Below, one piece after another: positions 18,690 through 28,117 of a DNA stretch of 64,000 bases. A program made the position numbers and the translations under genes. The stretch is from positions 2,951,001-3,015,000 of the forward strand of contig NZ_CP039249.1 of assembly GCF_004795835.1 (NCBI RefSeq), in the 5' to 3' direction. A model generated the notes under the pieces. It searched no databases. It was not told the origin of the DNA and worked only from the letters and a program-made list of their open reading frames with translations. The stretch's first letter is position 1; the number at the start of each line of letters is the position of its first letter. The DNA is from Sphingomonas sp. PAMC26645. Its GTDB lineage: Bacteria > Pseudomonadota > Alphaproteobacteria > Sphingomonadales > Sphingomonadaceae.

Positions 18690-19466
18690 GTGACCGCGCC
18701 TTTCCGTTTCCCGCGCTTCTTCGTCACCAGCCCTGCGCCGTGCCCGTATCTGCCGGATCGGCAGGAGCGAAAGGTGTTCACCGAGCTGACCGGTCCGCAT
18801 GCGAACGAACTGAACGATGCGCTGGGGCGGATCGGCTTTCGTCGCAGCCAGGGGGTGGCATATCGGCCGTCCTGTGCGGGGTGTACAGCATGCGTCTCGG
18901 TCCGCGTGGTGACCGATGAGTTCGTGCCCAACGCGACCCAGCGCAAACTGCTGAAGCGGCTCGGCGATATCGAGATTACCGCGTGCAAGGCTTGGGCAAC
19001 CGACGAACAGTTCCAGTTGCTGCGGCGCTATCTAAGTACGCGTCACCCCGGTGGCGGCATGGCGGGGATGGACGAGGACGACTATGCCGATATGATCGAG
19101 CATTCGCCGGTCAATTCGGTGATCGTCGAGTATCGCGAGCCGTCGGTCGATGGGGTGCAGGGCGCGCTGATCGGCGCGTGCCTGACCGATCGCCAGACTG
19201 ACGGGTTGTCGATGGTCTACAGCTTTTTCGCGGCCGACGACGCGGCACGGCCGGGGTTCGGTAATTTCATCATCATGGACCACATCCTCCGCGCGCGCGA
19301 TGCCGGGCTGCCGTACGTGTATCTTGGATACTGGGTGAAGGGCTCGCCGCGGATGGAGTACAAGACGCGGTACCGGCCGCTGGAAGTGCTGGGGCCGGCG
19401 GGGTGGCGGCGGCTGGAGGATGCTGATCTGGTGACGCCGCCGGCGCGGGTTGCGGCGCTGGTTTAA
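18690..19466 (+). CDS. Aminoacyl-tRNA-protein transferase (Bpt/ATE type)
   Basis: 258 residues, GTG start at 18690. Conserved N-terminal motifs are [16 protein letters not shown] and [17 protein letters not shown] with the CxxC needed for function, then SVRVVTDEF, and C-terminal [16 protein letters not shown] and [18 protein letters not shown]. The family transfers leucine or arginine from aminoacyl-tRNA to N-terminal acidic residues, creating N-degrons for the ClpS/ClpAP pathway. Whether the product adds Leu (Bpt) or Arg (ATE) cannot be decided by eye. 127 bp after ilvA; likely its own promoter. Confidence 0.92.
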   Translation: MTAPFRFPRFFVTSPAPCPYLPDRQERKVFTELTGPHANELNDALGRIGFRRSQGVAYRPSCAGCTACVSVRVVTDEFVPNATQRKLLKRLGDIEITACKAWATDEQFQLLRRYLSTRHPGGGMAGMDEDDYADMIEHSPVNSVIVEYREPSVDGVQGALIGACLTDRQTDGLSMVYSFFAADDAARPGFGNFIIMDHILRARDAGLPYVYLGYWVKGSPRMEYKTRYRPLEVLGPAGWRRLEDADLVTPPARVAALV

Positions 19467-19473
19467 CCTTCTT

Positions 19474-19528
19474 GTTCTCCCGCGAAGGCGGGAGCCCAGT
19501 CTGGGTCCTCGCCTTCGCGGTGAAACAC
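19474..19528. repeat. Intergenic palindrome, CGCGAAGGCG family
   Basis: GTTCTCCCGCGAAGGCGGGAG paired with CTCGCCTTCGCGGTGAAAC. Located between convergent genes, just before the transglutaminase stop. Confidence 0.85.
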
Positions 19529-19531
19529 ATC

Positions 19532-20341
19532 TTAGTCCTCGCGCTGCACCACGACGTCGACGTCGAGTTCCTCGCCACCCTCGCCCAGTCGCGAGCCCGC
19601 CACCGGCGCCGCGCCCGCCGCATCAAGCGCCATCGCAACGCGCACGTAATGCTCCTCGGGCGACATCCCCGTGCACGGATCGAAGCCGACCCAGCCGAGC
19701 CCGTCGACGAACGCCTCCGCCCAGCCGTGCGGCGTCGGGAGATGCACGACCTCGTGGTCGTTATGATGATACCCCGACACATACCGCGCCGGCGCCCCGA
19801 GCGACCGCGCGGCGACGGCGAACATCTGCGCCATGTCGCGCGGCGTGGCGCTGTCCATGCGGAACGCTGCGGCGGCCGTGCGACCCGGTTCGGGGCGTCC
19901 GGCATCGAACGCGAACCGCTTGTGGAATGCCCGGTTCAGCCGGTGCAATGCGCCGATCCGGTCGCGTGCGCCCTCGGCCGCATTGGCCGCGAACTTCGCG
20001 ATCGCCGTATCGAGGACGGTCGCCTCAGTGGAGCGGAGGAACAGCGCGGGCGGGAGCGTTTCGTGGACGCCGTGCAGGACGCCGTCGGAATGGCTGGTCA
20101 GCACCTCGCCCTTGACGGTGATCTCGATCCCGTCGACCGGCCCTTCGGCGTACAGCATCGTCACCGCGTTGCCGAAGCCGTCACGCCCCGGCCGCAGCCG
20201 CGCATCGCAATCGACGTCGATCCGCCACGACGCCACGGTCTGGTCATGCGTGTTCTCGGGCGTGAGGCGGAGCATCTGCACCAAGCGACCCTGCGGCTGC
20301 GCGAACCGGTAGATCGTGTGATGGTCGATCGAGAGCCGCAT
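19532..20341 (-). CDS. Transglutaminase-like protein lacking the catalytic cysteine
   Basis: 269 residues. N-terminal Bact_transglu_N beta domain (RLSIDHHTIYRFAQPQGRL, about residues 2-80) followed by a transglutaminase-like papain-fold core. The histidine (H205 in PHGWAEAF) and aspartate (D221 in VGFDPCTG) of the triad are present, but the segment that is normally G-V-C-R-D-F-A-H reads A-T-P-R-D-M-A-Q (residues 165-172), so proline replaces the nucleophilic cysteine. The codon is CCG, confirmed in the DNA. It is the third gene of the circularly permuted ATP-grasp / alpha-E / transglutaminase operon, with the TGATG overlap to the gene before it. Probably not an active peptidase; perhaps a binding or scaffold subunit. 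Confidence 0.87.
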   Translation of the reverse strand: MRLSIDHHTIYRFAQPQGRLVQMLRLTPENTHDQTVASWRIDVDCDARLRPGRDGFGNAVTMLYAEGPVDGIEITVKGEVLTSHSDGVLHGVHETLPPALFLRSTEATVLDTAIAKFAANAAEGARDRIGALHRLNRAFHKRFAFDAGRPEPGRTAAAAFRMDSATPRDMAQMFAVAARSLGAPARYVSGYHHNDHEVVHLPTPHGWAEAFVDGLGWVGFDPCTGMSPEEHYVRVAMALDAAGAAPVAGSRLGEGGEELDVDVVVQRED

Positions 20342-21276
20342 CAGAGGAACTTGAACTGACGGCCGATCGCGCCATGCAGCAGCGCGTTCTCGGCGATGAA
20401 CGCCTGCAGATACTGGTGCAGCCCGGAGGCGATGACCTCGCCCGATCGCGTCTTCGCCATCCGCGATGCACGCATCCGGGCCATGCGGTCGGCCTCGCCG
20501 TGGTTGCCGGTGCGCTTGGCAAGCAGGTTGAGCACGTCCACCGTCTCCTCGACCGAGGCGGCGAGACTGCGCGGCAGTTCGGACCGGGCGAGCAGCAGGT
20601 CGATGACGTCGGCGGGACGCAAGCCGTCATTGTAGAGCCAACGATAGGCCGTGACGGCGGACACGGTCTGGAGGATCGTCGTCCACTGGTCACGGTCGAT
20701 CGCGCCGCCGAGCCGTTCGCCCTCGGGCAGCAGGATGTGGTATTTGACGTCGAGCAGACGCGCGGTGTTGTCCGCGCGCTCGACCGCCTGGCCGAGACGG
20801 ATGAACCAGGTCGTCTGGTTGCGGAGCATGCGGTGGACCGCGCCTTCGAAGCCGCGGGTCTCGTTCTTGACCGCCTCGACCAGGTTCAGCTGCGAGGTCG
20901 TGCTGCCCGGCGTCGCGCGGTTCTCGAACAGCAGCCATGCGCGATTGATCGCGGTCCACGCTTCGCGGGTCAGCGCGGTGCGGACCGCCTTGGCGTTGTT
21001 GCGCGCCATGTCGAGGCAGCGGACGATCGATCCCGGATGGCTCGAATCGAGCGTCAGGAACCGGACGACGTCGCGTTGACCGATCTCGACGCCGGTCGCT
21101 GCGAAGGCCTCGTCGGTTTCGGTGACGGCCAACGCGGACGCCCAAGCGGCGTCGCCAGAGGGTTGCGACGAGAGCACATCGAGCCGGACGGTGGCTTCGA
21201 CCAGCCGGGCGATGAAGTCGGCGCGCTCGAAATAGCGGCCGAGCCAGTAAAGCGAGGATGCGGTGCGCGAGAGCAT
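20341..21276 (-). CDS. Alpha-E domain protein
   Basis: 311 residues, mostly predicted helical, beginning MLSRTASSLYWLGRYFERAD, the conserved opening of the alpha-E family. Other hallmarks are RNNAKAVRTAL and the C-terminal ARMRASRMAKTRSGEVIASG. Families of this type occur in operons with circularly permuted ATP-grasp ligases and transglutaminase-like proteins, and are proposed to take part in synthesis of a small peptide or peptide tag (prediction from comparative genomics). One-base TGATG overlaps on both sides show tight translational coupling with the ATP-grasp and transglutaminase genes. Confidence 0.9.
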   Translation of the reverse strand: MLSRTASSLYWLGRYFERADFIARLVEATVRLDVLSSQPSGDAAWASALAVTETDEAFAATGVEIGQRDVVRFLTLDSSHPGSIVRCLDMARNNAKAVRTALTREAWTAINRAWLLFENRATPGSTTSQLNLVEAVKNETRGFEGAVHRMLRNQTTWFIRLGQAVERADNTARLLDVKYHILLPEGERLGGAIDRDQWTTILQTVSAVTAYRWLYNDGLRPADVIDLLLARSELPRSLAASVEETVDVLNLLAKRTGNHGEADRMARMRASRMAKTRSGEVIASGLHQYLQAFIAENALLHGAIGRQFKFL

Positions 21277-22811
21277 CAGGAATTCCCGCCGGACGTCTGC
21301 GCGCCCGATGTCTGTGCACCTAGGGTCTGCGTCATGCCGCCCGTGGTCTGCGTCATCCCGCCGGCGTTCATCCGCTGCGACTGGTCGGCCATGAGCACGA
21401 AGCTGTCCTTGGTACCGCCGCCCTGGCTGGAATTGACCACGAGCGATCCTTCCTTAAGCGCGACGCGGGTGAGGCCGCCGGGGACGACCTGCACGCCCTT
21501 CGCGCCGCTCAGCACGAAGGGGCGGAAGTCGACGTGGCGGGGGCTGAGACCGCCTTGTGCCATCGTCGGGACGGTGGAGAGGGCTAGCGTGGGCTGCGCG
21601 ATGTAGCGATGCGGTTCGGCGATAAGCGCGGCGCGGAAGTCCTCGATCTCTTTTCTCGATGCGGTCGGGCCGACAAGCATACCGTAGCCGCCCGAGCCGT
21701 CGACCAGCTTGACGACGACGTCTTTAAGGTTGTCGAGGACGAACTTGAGCGCCTGGGGTTCGCGACAGCGCCAGGTCTCGACGTTGCGCAGCTTGCACTC
21801 GCCGCCGGAGTAGAACTTCACGATGTCGGGCATGTAGCTGTAAATCGCCTTGTCGTCGGCGATGCCGTTGCCTGGCGCGTTCATGATCGCGACGTTGCCG
21901 GCGGCGTAGGCTGCGATCAGCCCGGGCACACCGAGCGCGGAGTCCGGACGGAACACGAGCGGATCGAGATAATCATCGTCGATCCGGCGGTAGATCACGT
22001 CGACCTTCACCCGCCCCGCGATCGTCCGCATCCAGACGATGTCGTCGTCGACCACCAGATCGGCCGCTTCAACAAGCTCGATGCCCATCGAATCCGCGAG
22101 GAAGCTGTGCTCGTAATAGGCGGAGTTGTAGTGGCCAGGGGTCAGCAGCACGCAGGTCGGGTTGGAGCCAGTTCCATGCGGCGCGACCGACTTCATCGTC
22201 TCGAGCAGCAGGTCGGGATAGCTGTCGACCGCGGCAACGCGGAACTCGCGGAACAGTTCGGGACAGAGCCGGAGCATCGCCTCGCGGTTTTCCAGCATGT
22301 AGCTCACGCCGGACGGCGTGCGCGCATTGTCCTCCAGCACGAAGAAATCGTCGGGGCCTGTGCGGACAAGATCGATCCCGCAGATATGCGCCCATACGCC
22401 GTGCGGTGGGCGGATGCCGGCGATCTCGGGACGGAACTGCGCGTTGCCGAGCACAAGGTCCTCGGGGAGGATGCCCTCCTTCAGGATACGACGTTCGCCG
22501 TAAATGTCGTCGAGGAACGCGTTGATCGCCTCGACGCGCTGAACGAGGCCTTCGGAGAGGCGCGTCCATTCGTCATGCAGAAACACGCGCGGGACGATGT
22601 CGAACGGGATGATCCGCTCGGCCGCTTCGTTCTCGCCGTAGACCGCGAAGGTTATGCCGAGTTGCCGGAACGTCGTTTCGGCAGCTTCCTGCCGGCGTCG
22701 CAGTTCGGCGTCGGGCGTATCCTCGATCCACTTGCCGAGAGCCGCCAGTTCGGGCCGGGCGGTCGTGTCGCCCGGTGTGCCCATGATCTCGTCGAACGCT
22801 TGTTTCCCCAT
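21276..22811 (-). CDS. Circularly permuted type 2 ATP-grasp protein
   Basis: 511 residues from the ATG opposite 22811 (MGKQAFDEIM). Visible family blocks: FGITFAVYGE-like LGITFAVYGENEAAERIIPF, RRILKEGILPEDLVLGN, FFVLEDNARTPSGVSYMLEN, LLTPGHYNSAYYEHSFLADS, DDDYLDPLVF, and VKLVDGSGGYGMLVGP carrying the glycine-rich ATP loop. The family is a predicted amidoligase/ATP-dependent carboxylate-amine ligase. The last 35 residues form a short low-complexity tail with repeats GGMTQT and AQTSG that is unlike the folded core and may be flexible or variable. First gene of the operon; a palindromic repeat separates it from dsbD upstream. Confidence 0.9.
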   Translation of the reverse strand: MGKQAFDEIMGTPGDTTARPELAALGKWIEDTPDAELRRRQEAAETTFRQLGITFAVYGENEAAERIIPFDIVPRVFLHDEWTRLSEGLVQRVEAINAFLDDIYGERRILKEGILPEDLVLGNAQFRPEIAGIRPPHGVWAHICGIDLVRTGPDDFFVLEDNARTPSGVSYMLENREAMLRLCPELFREFRVAAVDSYPDLLLETMKSVAPHGTGSNPTCVLLTPGHYNSAYYEHSFLADSMGIELVEAADLVVDDDIVWMRTIAGRVKVDVIYRRIDDDYLDPLVFRPDSALGVPGLIAAYAAGNVAIMNAPGNGIADDKAIYSYMPDIVKFYSGGECKLRNVETWRCREPQALKFVLDNLKDVVVKLVDGSGGYGMLVGPTASRKEIEDFRAALIAEPHRYIAQPTLALSTVPTMAQGGLSPRHVDFRPFVLSGAKGVQVVPGGLTRVALKEGSLVVNSSQGGGTKDSFVLMADQSQRMNAGGMTQTTGGMTQTLGAQTSGAQTSGGNS

Positions 22812-22914
22812 CGAAACGGTCAATTCCCCATCAAGCGTTGCGGTTCCATGCTGCAACGCATCGCTGCGCTGCACAAGTCACTCTGTGTAAGCATTAGTAG
22901 GCTGGCTGCGGTAT

Positions 22915-23039
22915 TCCTCCCCCGCAAGGGGGAGGTGGCACCGCAGGTGACGGAGGGGGAGGACACGGACCAGCGGTTTCGCTTTCCTCCCCCTCCGTCT
23001 GGCAAGTGCCAGCCACCTCCCCCTGGCGGGGGAGGATCG
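22915..23039. repeat. Intergenic palindrome, CCTCCCCCGC family
   Basis: TCCTCCCCCGCAAGGGGGAGG at the left and CCTCCCCCTGGCGGGGGAGGA at the right bound an internal pair of CCCCCTCCGTC / GACGGAGGGGG blocks. About 125 bp. Occurs between dsbD and the ATP-grasp operon on one strand; its location just after the dsbD stop suggests a terminator role. The family recurs at 29338, 34228 and 40207. Confidence 0.85.
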
Positions 23040-23043
23040 TGGG

Positions 23044-25092
23044 TTAAGCTCCCAACCCTTCGAGCAGGCCCGGCGTGAGAACCTGCGGGAGGACTGTCGG
23101 TTCGGCTGCGCCTGGTGCGTAGTACAGATACAGCGGCACGCCGGCGCGGTTGTGGGCCTGGATGAAGCGGCCCATTGCCGGGTCGCCGTCGGTCCAGTCG
23201 CCGATCAAGGCTGCCACCTTGTGCTTGGCGAAGGCGTCGCGGACGCCGGTGGTGTCGATCGCCGCCTTCTCGTTGACCTTGCATGTCAGGCACCAGTCGG
23301 CGGTGAAGTAGACGAACACCGGGCGATTCTCGGCACGCAGCGACGCGAGCTTGGCCTCGGTGAACGCTTCGTCGCCTGCGGTCGCAGTCTTGGCGGCCAC
23401 CGCCGGCGCGCGCGAGATTAGCACCGCGCTGCCGACGAACACGACGAGCAAGAGGACCTGCGCGACGATGCCGAACGACTTGCCCTTGCGCTGGCGCGAG
23501 CCGCCGATCCACAGCACTGCGCCGACTGCCAGCACCGCGACCAGCGCGAGCGTGAGCGTGTCCACGCCGGCCTGACGCCCGAGCACCCAGCCGAGCGCGA
23601 TCGCGGTCAGGAACATCGGCACCGACAGGATGTGGCGGAACGTCTCCATCCATGCCCCGGGCTTCGGCAACCAGCGCCGCCACGCAGGGATAAACCCGAT
23701 CGCGAGGAACGGCAGCGACAGTCCGATCCCGAGCCCGCCGAACACGGCGAGCGCCGCCGGCCACGGCAGCACCAGCGCCGCGCCGAGCGCCGCACCCATG
23801 AACGGCCCGGTGCACGGCGTCGCGATGAACGCCGCCAGCGCACCGGTCGCGAACGCGCCGCTCGCGCCACTCTCGCCGGCAAAACGCGGGGTCGGGACCT
23901 CGAACAGCCCGGCGAGGTTGAACGCGATCGCGGTGCTCAGCAAGAGCAGCGCGACGATCGCGCCGGGATGCTGCAACTGGAACGCCCAGCCGACCGCGGA
24001 ACCGCCTGCGCGCAAGGCCAGGATCGCGCCACCGAGGCCGAGGCACACCAGAACGACACCCGCGGTGTAGGCCAAGGCCTCGCCGCGCGCGTCCTTCTCG
24101 CTCGCGCCGCCGCGGGCGAGGCTGAGTGCCTTGAGGCTGAGGATCGGGAATACGCACGGCATGATGTTGAGGATCAGGCCGCCGAGCACCGCGCCGGCGA
24201 ATGCGATCAGCGCGGTCAGCCAGAGGCTTTCGCCGCTGGTGCTGGTCGCGTCGCCGCCGGCCGCTTCGGCCACCGTGCCGGGCGTCGCCTTGACGCCTAG
24301 CCCCTGCCCGTCGCCGAGACGCAGAACGCCCTCGATCGGGCCACCGGTTTTCGCGTTCGCCGCGACCTTCGTCGTTATCGTCAGACGGTCGCCGTCGCGC
24401 GTGACCGTCTGCGCCGCGCCGTTCTCGATCGCGCCGGTGGTGATCGGGAAGAAATACGCCTTGTCGATCTTCGCGCTTGCCGGGAACGGCACCGCGATCC
24501 GCATCGTCCCGTTGCTCGCCGCATAGGTCGCGCCGGCATCGAGCGGCTTGGGGATCGCCTGACGCCAGCCGGCGAACGCGGCGGCCTGCGATGGCGCGCC
24601 GTCGCCGATCGTGAGGTCGAGCGACAGCGCCTTTTCCTCGGGCACGCAGATCGTCGCCGAGCAGACGAGATAGCTCGTCTTCAGGCGGATCGGGAATTTG
24701 GTCCCCGGCGCCAGCCCTGCCGGAACCTGGATCGTCACGAGCGGCGCATAGGGCGCCTCGTAGACATAGTTCATCAGGCCAGCGATCAGCAGCGTCGTCG
24801 GCACCGGCCATTCGGGCTCACCCGCCTTCGCGCCCGTCGGCAAGGTCCAGTCGAACGTCGCCGGAAAGCCCGCATCGCCCGGGTTGCGCCAATAGCCGTG
24901 CCAGCCGGTTTCGGGCGTCGTCGCGAGCGCGATCGTCAGCGGCGCGCCGGCTTTGGGGTGATCGCTTTCGGCGACCAGCTTCATCATTAGATGCTGGCTG
25001 GAGCCGTTCAGCGATTCCGCAAGCGCGGGCGCACTCGCCAGCCCGCAGACAGCCAGCAAGACCGTCATGAGGACGCAACGTAATCCGCGCAT
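23044..25092 (-). CDS. dsbD: Protein-disulfide reductase DsbD
   Basis: 682 residues from the ATG opposite 25092, with AAGGA five bases upstream. It carries electrons from cytoplasmic thioredoxin across the inner membrane to periplasmic substrates. Domains: signal peptide ending in APALA, the periplasmic alpha domain with the C-x5-C pair in YLVCSATICVPEE, a membrane beta domain of about eight helices containing MPCVFPILSLK and TPCTGPFMGAAL with its reactive cysteines, and a C-terminal thioredoxin domain with FTADWCLTCKVNEK (about residue 600). All key cysteines are present. Alternative starts at 25098 and 25113 only add a few residues. Divergent from the phosphatase gene. Confidence 0.93.
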   Translation of the reverse strand: MRGLRCVLMTVLLAVCGLASAPALAESLNGSSQHLMMKLVAESDHPKAGAPLTIALATTPETGWHGYWRNPGDAGFPATFDWTLPTGAKAGEPEWPVPTTLLIAGLMNYVYEAPYAPLVTIQVPAGLAPGTKFPIRLKTSYLVCSATICVPEEKALSLDLTIGDGAPSQAAAFAGWRQAIPKPLDAGATYAASNGTMRIAVPFPASAKIDKAYFFPITTGAIENGAAQTVTRDGDRLTITTKVAANAKTGGPIEGVLRLGDGQGLGVKATPGTVAEAAGGDATSTSGESLWLTALIAFAGAVLGGLILNIMPCVFPILSLKALSLARGGASEKDARGEALAYTAGVVLVCLGLGGAILALRAGGSAVGWAFQLQHPGAIVALLLLSTAIAFNLAGLFEVPTPRFAGESGASGAFATGALAAFIATPCTGPFMGAALGAALVLPWPAALAVFGGLGIGLSLPFLAIGFIPAWRRWLPKPGAWMETFRHILSVPMFLTAIALGWVLGRQAGVDTLTLALVAVLAVGAVLWIGGSRQRKGKSFGIVAQVLLLVVFVGSAVLISRAPAVAAKTATAGDEAFTEAKLASLRAENRPVFVYFTADWCLTCKVNEKAAIDTTGVRDAFAKHKVAALIGDWTDGDPAMGRFIQAHNRAGVPLYLYYAPGAAEPTVLPQVLTPGLLEGLGA

Positions 25093-25200
25093 GGCCATCC
25101 TTGTTTCGTTCATCGCGCAAAGCCATAGCGGTGACCTTGTCGTATTGCACTTCAAAGCGACGGCCTCGCTCGAGGGACGTTGCTGGCTAAAGGACTGTTC

Positions 25201-26829
25201 GTGAAAGCATTTATCGCCGCGCTCCTGCTGACCTCGGCCGTTTCGGTCTCTGCCCAGACGGCGGCGCCCCCCGCGGCGACCCCCACGACTCCACCGAAAC
25301 TGATCGTCGCGATCTCGGTCGACCAGTTCGCCGCCGACCTGTTCCAGCAATATCGCAACCATTATACCGGCGGCTTCACCCGACTGCTGAACGGCGCGGT
25401 GTTCCCTAGCGGGTATCAGAGCCATGCCGCGACCGAGACGTGCCCGGGCCACTCGACGATCCTGACCGGCATGCGGCCCGCGCATACCGGGATCATCGCC
25501 AACAACTGGATCGACCAACGCGCCGGACGGCCCGACAAGGTCGTCTACTGCTCGGAGGACGAGCGCGTCACCGGCAGCACGCACGACAGCTATACCGTGT
25601 CGGACATGCACCTGAAGGTCCCGACGCTCGGCGAGATGATGAAGGCGCGCGATCCACGGACGCGCTCGGTCTCGGTCGCGGGGAAGGATCGCGCGGCGGT
25701 GATGATGGGCGGCCACAAGGTCGACGAGCTTTGGTGGTGGGACGGCAAGACGTACGTTTCGTACGCGGCGCGCGCGGTGCCGCCGGCAGTGCAGCGGACG
25801 CGCGACGCGGTCGCCGCGCTGATCGCCAAGCCGCAGGCGGCGCTGCCGCTGCCCGGTTATTGCGCGGGCGTGAACCATCCGATCGTGATCGCGGGCAAGA
25901 CGTATGGCCAGGGTCGATTCGAGCGCGATGCGGGCGACGCGAAGGGCTTCCGCGTGTCGCCGGCTTCGGACGCAGCGGTGTTCGCGATGGCGGCGGCGCT
26001 GGTGCAGGGCATGAAGCTCGGCAAAGGTCCGCAGACCGACATCATCGATATCGGCGCGTCGGCGACCGATTACATCGGGCATACCTACGGGACGCAGGGC
26101 TCGGAGATGTGCATCCAGATGGCGCAGCTCGACAAGACGCTCGGCGATTTCTTCGCAGTGATGGACGAGACCGGGGTCGACTACGAGGTCGTGCTGACCG
26201 CGGATCACGGCGCGCATGACGCGACCGAGCGCCAGCAGCAGCGTGCGATGCCGATGGAGGCGCACATGGACGAGAACGTGCTCGCCAAGCAGGTCGGGAC
26301 TGCGATCGCCAAGGACATGGGGCTGCCGGGGAGCGTGCTGCTCGGGACGGAGGGCGACGTTTATATCGACGACACGCTGCCGGCGAAGACGCAGGCGAAG
26401 GTGCTGGCCGAGGCACTGCGCCGGTATCGCGCGATGCCGCAGATCGCGGGCGCCTACTCGGCAGCGGAGATCATGGCGACGCCGATGGCGAAGTCACCGC
26501 CCGAGACCTGGACGCTGATCGAGCGGGCGCGGGCGTCGTTCTATCCGGAGCGGTCGGGGCAGATGGTGGTGCTGCTCAAGCCGCGCGTGACGACGATCGT
26601 GTCGCCGGCAGGAGGGTATGTGGAGACGCACGGGTCGCCGTGGGATTACGATCGCCGCGTGCCGATCCTGTTCTGGCGCAAGGGGATGACCGCGTTCGAG
26701 CAGCCGCTGTCGGTGGAAACGGTGGATATCGTGCCGACCTTGGCGGCGACGATCGGGTTGCCGGTGAGTGGGCTTGACGGGCGGTGTCTGGATCTCGATC
26801 CGGGGGCTGCGAGCACGTGCGCTAATTAG
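25201..26829 (+). CDS. PhoK-type alkaline phosphatase
   Basis: 542 residues from GTG 25201, chosen because AAAGGA lies six bases upstream and it gives a standard signal peptide (VKAFIAALLLTSAVSVSA); a TTG at 25180 is possible. The nucleophile region ATETCPGHSTILTG puts a threonine rather than serine at the active site, as in the Sphingomonas PhoK/SPAP enzymes. Metal-binding residues are in DIIDIGASATDYIGHTYG and VVLTADHGAHDA. Secreted or periplasmic phosphomonoesterase; the exact substrate cannot be set by sequence. Divergent from dsbD across a 108-bp gap that holds both promoters. No phoB box was recognised. Confidence 0.92.
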   Translation: MKAFIAALLLTSAVSVSAQTAAPPAATPTTPPKLIVAISVDQFAADLFQQYRNHYTGGFTRLLNGAVFPSGYQSHAATETCPGHSTILTGMRPAHTGIIANNWIDQRAGRPDKVVYCSEDERVTGSTHDSYTVSDMHLKVPTLGEMMKARDPRTRSVSVAGKDRAAVMMGGHKVDELWWWDGKTYVSYAARAVPPAVQRTRDAVAALIAKPQAALPLPGYCAGVNHPIVIAGKTYGQGRFERDAGDAKGFRVSPASDAAVFAMAAALVQGMKLGKGPQTDIIDIGASATDYIGHTYGTQGSEMCIQMAQLDKTLGDFFAVMDETGVDYEVVLTADHGAHDATERQQQRAMPMEAHMDENVLAKQVGTAIAKDMGLPGSVLLGTEGDVYIDDTLPAKTQAKVLAEALRRYRAMPQIAGAYSAAEIMATPMAKSPPETWTLIERARASFYPERSGQMVVLLKPRVTTIVSPAGGYVETHGSPWDYDRRVPILFWRKGMTAFEQPLSVETVDIVPTLAATIGLPVSGLDGRCLDLDPGAASTCAN

Positions 26830-26848
26830 GCTCGCTTGCTGAAAACAT

Positions 26849-26901
26849 GTTCTCCCGCGAAGGCGGGAGTCCAGTCTGGGCTCCCGCCTTCGCGGGAGAA
26901 C
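26849..26901. repeat. Intergenic palindrome, CGCGAAGGCG family
   Basis: GTTCTCCCGCGAAGGCGGGAG mirrored by CTCCCGCCTTCGCGGGAGAAC, nearly perfect, with only CCAG/CTGG and a few bases between. Lies between the convergent phosphatase and beta-helix genes; probably ends both transcripts. Confidence 0.9.
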
Positions 26902-26948
26902 AAGCTTTTAGGGAAATGCCGTCTCGAACGCTCGCTTCGACCAGCGTG

Positions 26949-27869
26949 CTACCGCGTCTCGAACGCCCGTAACCCGGTGCCCAGCCGGTTCGCCCCCAGC
27001 GCGAGCTTGTCGTGGCTATAGTCCGCGAGGAACGCTGGGCTGCTGCCGTCCCCCGGCGACAGTCTCGCGTCGTTCCCCTCGACCCGCAACCCGGTCGAGC
27101 GGTACGTCTTCGCCTCTGCCGCAACCACAATCAGACCGGTGTGGTTCTCCTTGTTGCGCCCCTGCACGAAGGTGTTGCGCGCGATCAGGCCGGTCGCGCC
27201 TTCGGGGAGGTCGATCATGTAGTTGGTCTTCTTCCCCGCGGTATCGTCGAAGCTGTTGTCGGTGATCGACACGGTCGGCACGCGGAGCTTGACGTAATGC
27301 CCGCCCGTCCCGCGCTCGAACCGCGAGTTGGTGATCGTCACGCTGCCCTTGTTGGCGAGGTAGACCGCATGCGAACAGCCCGGCGATTCGTCGCACTGGC
27401 CGAGCCCAGCGAAGGTGGAATGGTCGATCAGGATCTTCTGACCGATCGGCTCGCCGCCGAGGATGCCCTCCTGGCTGTCGAGGAACATCGCGTTGGTGAC
27501 GGTCAGGTCGCCCATCTCGGTGCGGATGCCCGCGCCGTTGCCGTCCGACACGCGGTACCCGCGGAAGACGAGACCGTCAACGACCGAGCCCTGCCCGCGC
27601 AGGACCAGCGCCGCCTTGTCCTCGCACGCCACTTTTTCGAAGATCGCGGTGCCGGGTTTGACCGCCTTGAAGGTGATGTGGCCGCCGGCCTGGACCGCGC
27701 ATTGCCGGTAGGTGCCGGGCGCGATCAGGATCGTCGCGGTGCCGAGCCGGATCGACGAGACCGCCTCCTGCAACGTCGCGAACCCCTGCCCGTTGATCGT
27801 GAACGGCGCCGAGCTTTGCGCGAACGCGGGAGCGGCGAACAGCGCGAGGGCGTGCAACGATCGTTTCAT
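26949..27869 (-). CDS. Secreted right-handed parallel beta-helix protein
   Basis: 306 residues with a signal peptide (KRSLHALALFAAPAFA). The rest has the repeated short-strand pattern of right-handed beta-helix (pectate lyase/NosD-like) proteins: the start ATLQEAVSSIRLGTATILIA resembles the 'aldiq.A' opening, followed by blocks such as TVTNAMFLD, ILIDHSTFAG, TVTIT-like SVTITNSRFE, and VSITDNSFD. Such domains often bind or cleave polysaccharide. No catalytic set was recognised, so the function is open. Convergent with the phosphatase gene; 248 bp separate its start from the antiporter. Confidence 0.75.
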   Translation of the reverse strand: MKRSLHALALFAAPAFAQSSAPFTINGQGFATLQEAVSSIRLGTATILIAPGTYRQCAVQAGGHITFKAVKPGTAIFEKVACEDKAALVLRGQGSVVDGLVFRGYRVSDGNGAGIRTEMGDLTVTNAMFLDSQEGILGGEPIGQKILIDHSTFAGLGQCDESPGCSHAVYLANKGSVTITNSRFERGTGGHYVKLRVPTVSITDNSFDDTAGKKTNYMIDLPEGATGLIARNTFVQGRNKENHTGLIVVAAEAKTYRSTGLRVEGNDARLSPGDGSSPAFLADYSHDKLALGANRLGTGLRAFETR

Positions 27870-28117
27870 CCGAGATCCTCTTCGTTTCGCGGCGGTGGCC
27901 CGCCGACGATATGGGCTGCGTGATCGCACGGAACGTCGCGCTTCGACCAGTCCGTCCGCCGCGCTTTGACGACGCCTGTCCCGTTATGAACCACTGGAAA
28001 GAATGAACCGGGCTGGGTCGATCCCGGCGTCCGCATATTGCCGTGCCTGCGTCGACCGCATAATACCGCTACCGTAACAAAGCCGGCGGGGGGAACCGAC
28101 CGGCGCGGGGGATCCAG

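Noticed and set aside
23044..26265. 1073-residue version of DsbD
   Set aside because: The first 390 residues are antisense to the phosphatase gene; the signal peptide and AAGGA mark the start at 25092.
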